DNA of 15,733 bases from an uncultured Mycoplasmatota bacterium (GTDB lineage: Bacteria; Bacillota_I; Bacilli_A; RF39; UBA660): positions 1 through 15,733 of the forward strand of contig URUT01000029.1 in assembly GCA_900551105.1 (NCBI GenBank), read 5' to 3'. Both the position numbers and the translations under genes were made by a program. Each line of letters begins with the position of its first letter. Position 1 is the first letter of the stretch. The notes under the pieces are model-generated. The model was given only the letters and a program-made list of their open reading frames with translations. It was not told where the DNA came from and searched no databases. This document shows, piece after piece, positions 7,140-13,337 of the stretch.

Positions 7140-7958
7140 ATGTTATTTAACATCATAAAGACTATAATTTTAGGAATTATAGAAGGAATTACTGAGTGGT
7201 TACCGATTAGTAGTACAGGACATATGATACTGGCTAATGAATTTTTAAGTTTAGATGTTTCGCCAGAGTTTTGGGAAATGTTTGAAGTTGTTATTCAGTT
7301 AGGGGCAATATTTGCCGTTGTAGTTATATATTTTAAAGATTTATTTCCTTGGGGATTTGGGAAAAGCAAAAATGATACAAAAGAAACTTTTAATTTATGG
7401 GGAAAAATAATAGTTGGTTCAATACCAATTGGTATAGCTGGTATTTTATTTGATGATTATATAAATAGTAAATTTTATAATTCTTGGACAGTAGCAACAA
7501 TGTTAATCATTTATGGTATCTTGTTTATAATAATAGAAAAATGGCATAAAAATAAAAAAGCTAGGGTAACAACTACAAAAGAGATATCTTATTTAGATGC
7601 GATAAAAGTGGGACTATTTCAAGTACTAGCTTTAATACCGGGAACAAGTAGAAGTGGGGCTACAATCCTAGGTGGTTTAATAATAGGTTTAGAAAGAAGC
7701 GTAGCTGCGAATTTTACATTTTTTCTAGCACTTCCAGCTATGGGAGGAGCCTCATTACTAAAATTGATTAAATTTGGCTTTACTTTTACGACAAGTGAAC
7801 TTATAATACTTGTGGTTGGAATGATTACAGCTTTTATAGTTTCTATTATAGCGATTAAATTCTTACTTAAATATATTAAAAAGAATGATTTTACATTATT
7901 TGGATATTATAGAATTGGGTTAGGAATTATAGTAATCTTATATTTTTTACTTAAGTAG
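7140..7958 (+). CDS. uppP: Undecaprenyl-diphosphate phosphatase UppP (BacA)
   Basis: This 272-aa polytopic membrane enzyme converts undecaprenyl pyrophosphate to the monophosphate, regenerating the lipid carrier for peptidoglycan and other wall polymers. Both family signatures are intact: EGITEWLPISSTGHM at residues 15-29 and PGTSRSGAT at 167-175, which supply the catalytic glutamate, serine and arginine residues. Length is typical. AGGAG (7126-7130) precedes ATG 7140 at nine bases. It heads a new transcription unit and is followed within nine bases by the anchored unknown protein, which probably shares its message. UppP expression is known to affect bacitracin sensitivity; no regulatory element other than the promoter is visible here. 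Confidence 0.96.
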   Translation: MLFNIIKTIILGIIEGITEWLPISSTGHMILANEFLSLDVSPEFWEMFEVVIQLGAIFAVVVIYFKDLFPWGFGKSKNDTKETFNLWGKIIVGSIPIGIAGILFDDYINSKFYNSWTVATMLIIYGILFIIIEKWHKNKKARVTTTKEISYLDAIKVGLFQVLALIPGTSRSGATILGGLIIGLERSVAANFTFFLALPAMGGASLLKLIKFGFTFTTSELIILVVGMITAFIVSIIAIKFLLKYIKKNDFTLFGYYRIGLGIIVILYFLLK

Positions 7959-7967
7959 GTGAAATGG

Positions 7968-8765
7968 ATGAAACAAAATATTATTTTAATAATAATACTA
8001 ATTGGGTTATTTATCTTTGGATTATTAATATATGATTTTAGTGATGAACTGGATAAAACTTTATATAATAATTCTTGGTATATATATGAAAATGATACAT
8101 TAAGAAAGATGAATTTTAGAGATAATGAATTTTCTTTTGTTAATGCTTCTAGTGATGAAAAAATAGATGAATATAAAACATGTCGTACTTTTAGATATAA
8201 TCGTAGTATTAATGTTATAAAATTAAATTGTAATATAAGTAGTAATAAAATATACATAGCAAGTTTTGATGAAAATCAATTAAAGATTTCAGTTAATGGA
8301 GAAGATAGAGTATTTTATTCAAGTATAGATGAAGTTAGAAAGAATGAATTTATTAAAAATAATAATTTAACTTTAGAAGAATATGAAAATATGATAAATA
8401 TAGATTTTTCTAAATATTCAAATATTAATCCTTCAGAGTTTGATACTCTTTATAATAGTAAAGAGAGTAATTATGTGGCAATTGTAAATAATAATATTTC
8501 TTATACTAATATATCTAATTATATAGCACTTGATAAGTTTATTTCTGAAAGTAAAAAGAATGTGGTTTTATTAAATGTTAGTAATATAAGTAAAGAAGAT
8601 GCTAAGAATTTACATAAGAAATGTGATGATTTTAAAGAAGATAGTGTTGATTATGTAAAAGATGAGATAGATATTTATTTAGTTGGTAATAAGAAGATTA
8701 AACATGTAGAAAAATTAGATTTTAAAAATATTAGTGATGCTAAGAATTATAAAGGAATAGAATAA
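7968..8765 (+). CDS. Membrane-anchored extracytoplasmic protein of unknown function
   Basis: This 265-aa protein has an N-terminal membrane helix (about residues 4-22) after a one-lysine start, so it is probably anchored with its body outside. Residues 34-118 look beta-rich with a pair of cysteines (72, 88) that could form a disulfide. A helical linker follows, then residues 165-250 show an alternating pattern (SNYVAIVNN, KKNVVLLNVSN, EIDIYLVGNKKIKHVEK) reminiscent of a thioredoxin-like fold without a CxxC active site; a third cysteine sits at 219. I do not recognise a family. ATG 7968 is chosen over GTG 7959 because AGGTGA (7956-7961) overlapping the uppP stop makes a good ribosome site for the former. 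It is probably co-transcribed with uppP, which favours an envelope role. The gene end lies within a terminator-like hairpin. Confidence 0.7.
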   Translation: MKQNIILIIILIGLFIFGLLIYDFSDELDKTLYNNSWYIYENDTLRKMNFRDNEFSFVNASSDEKIDEYKTCRTFRYNRSINVIKLNCNISSNKIYIASFDENQLKISVNGEDRVFYSSIDEVRKNEFIKNNNLTLEEYENMINIDFSKYSNINPSEFDTLYNSKESNYVAIVNNNISYTNISNYIALDKFISESKKNVVLLNVSNISKEDAKNLHKKCDDFKEDSVDYVKDEIDIYLVGNKKIKHVEKLDFKNISDAKNYKGIE

Positions 8766-8786
8766 TAAAATTATGTTCCTTTTTTT
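8751..8786 (+). terminator. Terminator-like hairpin after the anchored protein gene
   Basis: AAAGGAA (8751-8757) pairs with TTCCTTT (8776-8782) across an AU-rich loop, and T residues run from 8780 to 8786. The 5' arm covers codons just before the TAA stop, and the GGAGG ribosome site of the next gene begins at 8787, directly after the T run. It could end the uppP message partly; no separate promoter for the next gene was found. Confidence 0.5.
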
Positions 8787-8795
8787 GGAGGAAAA

Positions 8796-9458
8796 ATGGA
8801 AATTTTAATAACTGGAGGAGCAAGAGGGTTAGGAAGGTATTTAGCTTTATATTTTAATGAGCTTGGGCATAATGTTGTTGTAAATTATAATAAGAGTGAA
8901 AATGAAGCTAAGGTTCTTGAGAAGAATTATGGTTTAAAAACTATAAAAGCTGATATCTCTTTAGAAGAGGATGTCAAGGTAATGTTTGATAAGATTGATA
9001 AAGTGGATGTTATTATTAATAATGCTGCTATATGTGATGATAAAGATCCTCTAGAGAAGACGGCTTTAAGCTTTAGAAGAGTACTTGAAACAAATTTGAT
9101 TGGACCATTTCTTGTCTGTAAATATGGAATAAAGAAGATGACTAAAGGATGTATAATTAACATATCTTCTACTAATGCTATTAACACATATTATCCTGAG
9201 AGTATGGATTACGATGCTTCTAAGGCTGGGCTTATTTCTCTAGGACATAATTTTGCTAAGTATTTAAGTAGTTGTGATATTAGACTAAATACAGTTTGTC
9301 CTGATTGGATTGATACTAGTATGAATGATGATATGGATGAAGAGTATAGAAAAAGTGTTAATTTTGTAGATAAGAAAAAAATAGCTGATACTATTAAAAA
9401 ATTAATTTTAGATGATAGTAGAAATGATGAGGTGATTACACTTTATGGAAATGATTGA
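8796..9458 (+). CDS. Short-chain dehydrogenase/reductase (FabG-like)
   Basis: This 220-aa cytoplasmic oxidoreductase has TGGARGLG at residues 6-13, NNAA at 75-78, a serine pair at 124-125 and YDASK with Y139 and K143. It is a classical SDR, a little shorter than FabG (about 245 aa), with a short C-terminal part. TTGGAGG ends four bases before the ATG. Its last 14 bases overlap the PLP enzyme that follows, so expression is coupled. In most SDRs the serine-tyrosine spacing is 13; here it is 14 from S125. Because it sits outside a fatty-acid gene set, a role in fatty acid synthesis is unproven. The coupling suggests it acts on, or helps supply, a substrate of the downstream lyase-like enzyme, which is inference. 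Confidence 0.84.
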   Translation: MEILITGGARGLGRYLALYFNELGHNVVVNYNKSENEAKVLEKNYGLKTIKADISLEEDVKVMFDKIDKVDVIINNAAICDDKDPLEKTALSFRRVLETNLIGPFLVCKYGIKKMTKGCIINISSTNAINTYYPESMDYDASKAGLISLGHNFAKYLSSCDIRLNTVCPDWIDTSMNDDMDEEYRKSVNFVDKKKIADTIKKLILDDSRNDEVITLYGND

Positions 9459-10668
9459 TAAGTTAATTAGTGATTGTGAATGCGAGCTTGTTGATACTTT
9501 TAAAATTCTAGATGGTATATGTTATGAAAATAGTAAAAAGGTATTAGATGCTTTTCATGAGACAAGAGTAAGTGCTAGTGATTTTAATGGAACTACTGGT
9601 TATGGTTATGGAGATACTGGTAGAGATAAAATAGAGCAAGTGTATTCTTTGGTTTTTGGTGCTGAGGATGCCATTGTGAGAAATCAGTTTATTAGTGGTA
9701 CGCATGCTCTTAGTGTTTCACTTTTTGCACTTTTAAGACCTGGAGATAAATTTATATCTATAACAGGATTACCTTATGATACGCTTTATCCAGTAATTGG
9801 TATAACAGAAAATGATAGTTCTTTAAAAGCTTTTGGTGTAGATTTTGATTATATAAATTTAATTAATAATGATTTTGATTATGAAAAAATAAAAGATAGT
9901 CTTGATGGGGTAAAACTTGTTCATATTCAAAGATCTATTGGTTATGGAAATAGAAACACTATAAGTATTAAGCAAATAGAGGATGTAGTTAAGTTTATTA
10001 GAAAAATTAATGAAAAAATAATCATCTTTGTAGATAATTGTTACTGTGAGTTTTGCAGTTTAAAAGAACCAACAGAGGTAGGCGCTGATGTTGTGATTGG
10101 CTCTTTAATTAAGAATTTGGGTGCTGGAATAGCTAATAATGGTGCTTATGTTGCAGGAAATAAAGATTTAATTCAGTTAGTTAGTGAAAGATTAACGGTG
10201 CCAGGACAAGGTAAAGAGGTAGGACCAAGTTTAGGACAAAATAGAAATTTTTTATTAGGTTTATATTTAGCTCCTAGAACGGTTGTTTCTGCATTAAAGG
10301 TTAAAGCACTTACTAATTTAATGTGCAAGAAATGTCATTTAGATACAGTTAATAGTAATCTTGATGATATTGTATTAGGAATTCTTTTTAGAGATAAAGA
10401 TAAACTTATTAGTTATACTAAGAGTATTCAAAATAGTAGTGCGATAGATTCTGAGTTTACACCGTGTCCAACTGAGATGCCCGGCTATGATAATGATATT
10501 ATTATGGCTAGTGGTTCTTTTGTAGATGGCTCTAGTATCGAGATATCTTGTGATGCACCAATTAGAGAACCATACATTTTATATCAGCAAGGTTCACTTT
10601 CTTATGAGTATGGTAAACTTGCAGTTAGATGTGCTTTTAATAAGTTAATAGAAAAGGGAGATTTATGA
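9445..10668 (+). CDS. Methionine gamma-lyase-like PLP enzyme (aluminium-resistance family, PF06838)
   Basis: This 407-aa fold-type I PLP protein belongs to the family annotated as methionine gamma-lyase-like or aluminium resistance protein. Visible features are GYGYGDTGRD (52-61), SGTHALS (84-90, phosphate loop), FVDNCY (195-200) with D197 facing the pyridine nitrogen, and GSLIKNLGAGI (219-229) with K223 as the Schiff-base lysine. Length is normal for the family. Carbon-sulfur or related beta/gamma elimination chemistry is expected, but the physiological substrate is not established. ATG 9445 follows AGGTGA (9430-9435); a second in-frame ATG at 9451 is possible. It overlaps the SDR upstream by 14 bases and the membrane protein downstream by four (ATGA), forming a tight three-gene unit. 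Confidence 0.9.
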   Translation: MEMIDKLISDCECELVDTFKILDGICYENSKKVLDAFHETRVSASDFNGTTGYGYGDTGRDKIEQVYSLVFGAEDAIVRNQFISGTHALSVSLFALLRPGDKFISITGLPYDTLYPVIGITENDSSLKAFGVDFDYINLINNDFDYEKIKDSLDGVKLVHIQRSIGYGNRNTISIKQIEDVVKFIRKINEKIIIFVDNCYCEFCSLKEPTEVGADVVIGSLIKNLGAGIANNGAYVAGNKDLIQLVSERLTVPGQGKEVGPSLGQNRNFLLGLYLAPRTVVSALKVKALTNLMCKKCHLDTVNSNLDDIVLGILFRDKDKLISYTKSIQNSSAIDSEFTPCPTEMPGYDNDIIMASGSFVDGSSIEISCDAPIREPYILYQQGSLSYEYGKLAVRCAFNKLIEKGDL

Positions 10669-11177
10669 GTAAAAAATTAGTTGAATTCTTTATTGGAATT
10701 TTTGGTGGCGTAGCTACTCAGGCAGTAGGTAAATATATTTTAGTATTTATTATTTCATTAATGCCAATTCTAGAACTTAGAGGAGGCCTTATTGCGGCTG
10801 CATTACTTGGACTTCCACCAGTGCCAGCATATATTATTAGTATCATTGGTAATTTAATTCCAATTCCACTTATTTTGTGGCTTTTAGATTATGTTTTTGA
10901 TTTTATGAAGAAACATAATATTTTAAAGAAATTTGTATTATTTTGTGAAAGAAAAGGTAATGAGAAAAAAGATAAAATAGAAAAACTTGGTTTTTGGGGA
11001 CTTGTTTTATTTGTTGGTGTGCCGCTTCCGGGAACAGGTGCTTGGACAGGGTGCTTAATTGCGACAATTCTTAGAATGGATAAAAAGAAAGCCTTCTTAG
11101 CAGCAGCTTTAGGTGTAATAATGGCTAGTATTATTATGATGCTAATTTCTTATGGGGTTCTTGCAAATATCTTTTAA
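10665..11177 (+). CDS. Small multidrug export family membrane protein (PF06695/COG2426)
   Basis: This 170-aa membrane protein has about four or five hydrophobic segments, the conserved ELRGG at residues 37-41 and VPLPGTGAWTG at 119-129. The two motifs, each placed at a re-entrant-looking hydrophobic segment, resemble the paired loops of the DedA/SNARE-associated group. The family label suggests small-molecule export but direct evidence is thin. AAGGGAG lies upstream and the ATG overlaps the stop of the PLP enzyme, so the two are coupled; export of a product of that enzyme is an attractive but unproven idea. The last codons contain the -35 region of the next promoter (11161-11190). Confidence 0.85.
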   Translation: MSKKLVEFFIGIFGGVATQAVGKYILVFIISLMPILELRGGLIAAALLGLPPVPAYIISIIGNLIPIPLILWLLDYVFDFMKKHNILKKFVLFCERKGNEKKDKIEKLGFWGLVLFVGVPLPGTGAWTGCLIATILRMDKKKAFLAAALGVIMASIIMMLISYGVLANIF

Positions 11178-11190
11178 TTAATGTTATAAT
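11161..11190 (+). promoter_or_regulatory. Promoter of the anchored glucosaminidase-like gene
   Basis: TTGCAA (11161-11166) and TATAAT (11185-11190) are 18 bases apart, and TG at 11182-11183 makes a perfect extended -10 TGTTATAAT. The -35 lies inside the upstream gene. Confidence 0.75.
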
Positions 11191-11215
11191 AGTTTTATTG
11201 TTTGAAAGGATAGAC

Positions 11216-11776
11216 ATGAGAAGATATAAACATTATTTAATTATAGTATTATTACTAATATCAGCGATATATTTAATAGATTTTGATAAAAAAGAAGAAT
11301 CAACAAATGAGCTTATAGCAATCAGACTTGATGAAGATGTGAAGACTAAAGATTTATTTAAAATGGGTAGAGAGGTTTATTTTAATGAACTTACCAGAGA
11401 TGAGTTAATAGATAAATTAAATAAAAACTTATATGATACTTTAGAAAATACTGGACATTATTTTGTAGATTATTCTATCAAGACTGGATTAGATCCTTAC
11501 TTAGCAGTTTCAATTGTAAATTTAGAAACCGGTTGTAAGTGGGGATGCTCATATTTAACTAAGTATCAAAATAACATTGGTGGTCTTAGAGGAAATGGGG
11601 CATATTTATCTTTTAATTCTTTAGAAGAAGGAATTAATTATTATTTAGATTTACTTTATAATAATTATTGGCTTCAAGGGTTAACAACGCCGGAGTTAAT
11701 GAATAGTAAGTATGCCGAAAGTACTTTATGGTCTAGTAAAGTTAATGCGTATTATCAAGCAATTATGGAGTCATAG
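11216..11776 (+). CDS. Membrane-anchored glucosaminidase/lysozyme-like protein
   Basis: This 186-aa protein has a basic start (MRRYKH) and a membrane helix at about residues 7-22, then an outer domain. Residues 93-150 match the core of glucosaminidase (GH73-like) enzymes: DPYLAVSIVNLETGCKWGCS (93-112), with E104 as the likely acid, then NNIGGLRGNG (119-128), the usual NN(L/I)xG element, and LSFNSLEEGINYY (131-143), typical of the helix after it. It probably cuts glycan strands of peptidoglycan at the cell surface. Cysteines 107 and 111 could form a disulfide or bind metal. ATG 11216 follows GAAAGGA (11204-11210) and is preferred over TTG 11198. The domain is short, so a binding-only role cannot be excluded. 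Confidence 0.78.
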   Translation: MRRYKHYLIIVLLLISAIYLIDFDKKEESTNELIAIRLDEDVKTKDLFKMGREVYFNELTRDELIDKLNKNLYDTLENTGHYFVDYSIKTGLDPYLAVSIVNLETGCKWGCSYLTKYQNNIGGLRGNGAYLSFNSLEEGINYYLDLLYNNYWLQGLTTPELMNSKYAESTLWSSKVNAYYQAIMES

Positions 11777-11825
11777 TTGTTTTTTTTACATAACTTTTTT
11801 ATATTTGTCACATAATATATATTAA

Positions 11826-11883
11826 TATTATATAAAATATAATATATTAACTATATAGTTGATTGACATTTTATATAAAATAT
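11826..11883 (+). promoter_or_regulatory. Candidate toxin-antitoxin operator, palindromes and direct repeats
   Basis: Four symmetric elements crowd this stretch. TATTATAT-AAA-ATATAATA is an inverted repeat at 11826-11844. AACTATATAGTT (11849-11860) is a perfect palindrome just before the -35. ATTTTATATAAAAT (11868-11881) is a perfect palindrome lying almost exactly in the spacer between -35 and -10. TTATATAAAATAT also occurs twice (11828-11840 and 11871-11883), 43 bases apart, about four helical turns. RelB-family antitoxins autoregulate by binding such sites; here the assignment is inferred from position. Confidence 0.6.
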
Positions 11884-11891
11884 GTTATTCT
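11863..11891 (+). promoter_or_regulatory. Promoter of the toxin-antitoxin operon
   Basis: Consensus TTGACA (11863-11868) and TATTCT (11886-11891) are 17 bases apart, with TG at 11883-11884 as an extended -10. The spacer holds a 14-base palindrome, so repressor binding would block polymerase directly. Confidence 0.8.
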
Positions 11892-11916
11892 TTAGAAGAA
11901 AAAGAGGTGCAGTTTT

Positions 11917-12198
11917 ATGGAAAGTTTAACAACTGTTATAAGTGTACAAGTAGATAGACAAGATAAAGAGTTAGCAACAGGTATTTTAAGTAATTTGGGT
12001 CTAAATATGAGTACGTATGTCAATATGGCAATAAAACAATTAATAAATAGGGATGGTGTACCATTTGATGTAGTAAATCCTAGACCAAGTAGAGAATTAT
12101 TAGAGGCATTACAAGAAGGTGAAGATATATTAAAAGGCAAAATAAAAGCAAAAAGTTATACTAATATGTATGACTTGTTAAAGGATTTAAAAGCTTAA
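11917..12198 (+). CDS. RelB/DinJ-family antitoxin
   Basis: This 93-aa antitoxin has an N-terminal ribbon-helix-helix DNA-binding half (TTVISVQVDRQDKELATGIL, residues 5-24, then LGLNMSTYVNMAIKQLI, 27-43) and the typical GVPFDV turn at 47-52, followed by a flexible, charged C-terminal half (EALQEGEDILKGK, 63-75) expected to wrap the toxin. AGAGGTG (11903-11909) precedes the ATG at good spacing. It would neutralise the YafQ-like toxin one base downstream and repress the promoter, whose palindromes lie directly upstream. This arrangement is standard for DinJ-YafQ pairs. No truncation is seen and the key fold elements are complete. Confidence 0.9.
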   Translation: MESLTTVISVQVDRQDKELATGILSNLGLNMSTYVNMAIKQLINRDGVPFDVVNPRPSRELLEALQEGEDILKGKIKAKSYTNMYDLLKDLKA

Positions 12199-12199
12199 T

Positions 12200-12505
12200 A
12201 TGATTGATTTAAAAAATACGAGGTATAACGTACAATTTACTAGCCGTTTTAAAAAAGAGTTTAAAAAAGTTTTAAAACAAGGTAAAGATGAAAACTTATT
12301 TTTGGAGGTTCTTGGAGTTATAGCGAATGGAGAAGAGTTAGCCGAAAAATATAAAAATCATAAACTAATTAATGATAAGACTTTTAAAGATTGTTATGAG
12401 TGTCATATACAGCCCGATTGGTTATTAGTTTATAAAGTACAAAATAATGAGTTAGTGTTATTACTTTTTGCAACTGGTAGTCATAGTGACTTATTTAGAA
12501 AATAG
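12200..12505 (+). CDS. YafQ-family mRNA interferase toxin
   Basis: This 101-aa RelE/ParE-superfamily toxin is expected to cut mRNA in the ribosomal A site. The active-site set known from E. coli YafQ appears complete: H54, H69, D73, W74, H95 and F99, within ECHIQPDWLLVY (67-78) and TGSHSDLF (92-99). The N-terminal basic helix RFKKEFKKVLKQ (16-27) is typical. Only one base separates the antitoxin stop from this ATG and no well-placed ribosome site is visible (AAGGA at 12181 is 14 bases away), so translation probably depends on coupling to the antitoxin, which keeps toxin levels low. The gene looks intact and active. Confidence 0.9.
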   Translation: MIDLKNTRYNVQFTSRFKKEFKKVLKQGKDENLFLEVLGVIANGEELAEKYKNHKLINDKTFKDCYECHIQPDWLLVYKVQNNELVLLLFATGSHSDLFRK

Positions 12506-12523
12506 AGGTAACTCTTTTTTTTT
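12504..12523 (+). terminator. Weak terminator after the toxin gene
   Basis: AGAG (12504-12507), a GTAA tetraloop and CTCT (12512-12515) are followed by T residues to 12523. The stem is only four pairs, starting in the stop codon, so this is a weak candidate supported mainly by the long T run. Confidence 0.4.
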
Positions 12524-12691
12524 AATATTCCATGGCTTTTATTTATTTACTATTGTTAATTTGATAGTTTTTAATTTTAAAATATTAATAAAGGTGCTGT
12601 TGTGTATTCTTAATAAAGAAGTAACCAAACTTCAACGCTTGATGTAGATGTTATAATTACAGTATTTTTTCATTGGCTAATTTTTTTTGCT
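12524..12691. other. Non-coding AT-rich stretch
   Basis: No open frame, repeat or RNA gene could be supported. It contains an isolated TGTTATAAT (12649-12657) on the + strand pointing into the dead ATPase gene, without a good -35. It may be debris from the same decayed locus. Confidence 0.4.
12649..12657 (+). promoter_or_regulatory. Orphan extended -10, no downstream gene
   Basis: TGTTATAAT matches the extended -10 used elsewhere in the window, but the closest -35-like site TTCAAC (12631-12636) is only 15 bases away. A transcript would run antisense through the pseudogene. It may be a relic. Confidence 0.25.
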
Positions 12692-13269
12692 TTAGAAATG
12701 ATATTGTTTTTTAATATTAATCTCAGTATCAAATACATAGTAGGCCTTATTGCTATTAATTAAATTTATATCAAGCTTATTCATTTCAGTATTAAGCATT
12801 TTAACTAAATTTATTGGTGCTTTTTGCAAATGAAATGGAATAATTTTTTTTTCATTAATCTCTTTCCCATAAGTTGAAATCATTTTTAATAAATGGTACT
12901 GCACCATATCTACCAAATAGAATCCTTTTTCTACGCTTTTTTCTTTTCTTATTTGATTATATAAATCGTTTACTTCTGTATCATTATTCTTTTCAATAAA
13001 CCGAATTTGATCTTTTCTTAAAGTGTTGAAATCTAATAAATTTGTGTCTAAAAATCAATTGTGATCCTTTATTGTTGATTTCTTGATTACTAAATAATTT
13101 AACTAGATATTGTACTAAAAAATAGTAAAGACTTTTGTCTAATTTATCTATTATTAATACTTATTTTTTTTAGTGATTGTGCTATAAATGGGATGAATGC
13201 GAATATTACTTGAGTACCTAGAATAGATAGCGAGTTATTGCTATCTTTATGTTTAAATAAATTTAAAAA
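12692..13269 (-). pseudogene. Decayed AAA/ABC-type ATPase, C-terminal half (COG1106-like)
   Basis: Read on the minus strand, three successive frames rebuild the C-terminal half of an ATPase of the kind found in COG1106 and some abortive-infection systems. From 13269 comes KHKDSNNSLSILGTQ followed by FAFIPFIAQSLKK. After a frameshift near a run of eight A (13164-13171) comes VLIIDKLDKSL (from 13160), then VQYLVKLFSNQEINNKGSQL. After a second break near 13049 comes DTNLLDFNTLRKDQIRFIEK. The intact family reads IDELD for Walker B, so the E-to-K change removes the catalytic glutamate, and the second break deletes the histidine loop expected before DTNLL. Walker A and the whole N-terminus are missing. 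The last 74 codons (12692-12916, opening at a TTG) stay open but do not resemble the family I know. It is non-functional as an ATPase. Confidence 0.8.
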
Positions 13270-13286
13270 TTAGTAATTTATTTTAT

Positions 13287-13315
13287 TTGTTTTTTTTATT
13301 TCATTTTGCTATCAT
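13287..13315 (+). promoter_or_regulatory. Promoter of the hydrogenase-like gene
   Basis: TTGTTT (13287-13292) and TATCAT (13310-13315) are 17 bases apart, with TGC at 13307-13309 giving an extended -10. Transcription from about 13322 would exclude the ATG at 13320 and supports the start at 13338. Confidence 0.6.
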
Positions 13316-13337
13316 ATAAATGATAGGAGAGTTTCAA

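Noticed and set aside
7907..8257. Open frame of 116 codons on the minus strand
   Set aside because: It is antisense to uppP and the anchored protein gene, which have proper start signals; its residues are the mirror of AT-rich coding sequence.
8927..9187. Open frame of 86 codons on the minus strand
   Set aside because: Antisense to the FabG-like gene, whose motifs are intact; no ribosome site.
5087..10668. Reassignment of UGA to tryptophan, as in mycoplasmas
   Set aside because: Genes at 5701, 8796 and 9445 end in TGA at sensible places, tryptophans are encoded by TGG, and the tRNA-Trp has anticodon CCA.
11198..11216. Upstream TTG start for the glucosaminidase-like gene
   Set aside because: The GAAAGGA ribosome site lies between this TTG and the ATG at 11216, so the ATG is the real start.
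11892..12140. Open frame of 82 codons on the minus strand over the antitoxin
   Set aside because: Antisense to a well-supported RelB-family gene; no independent signals.
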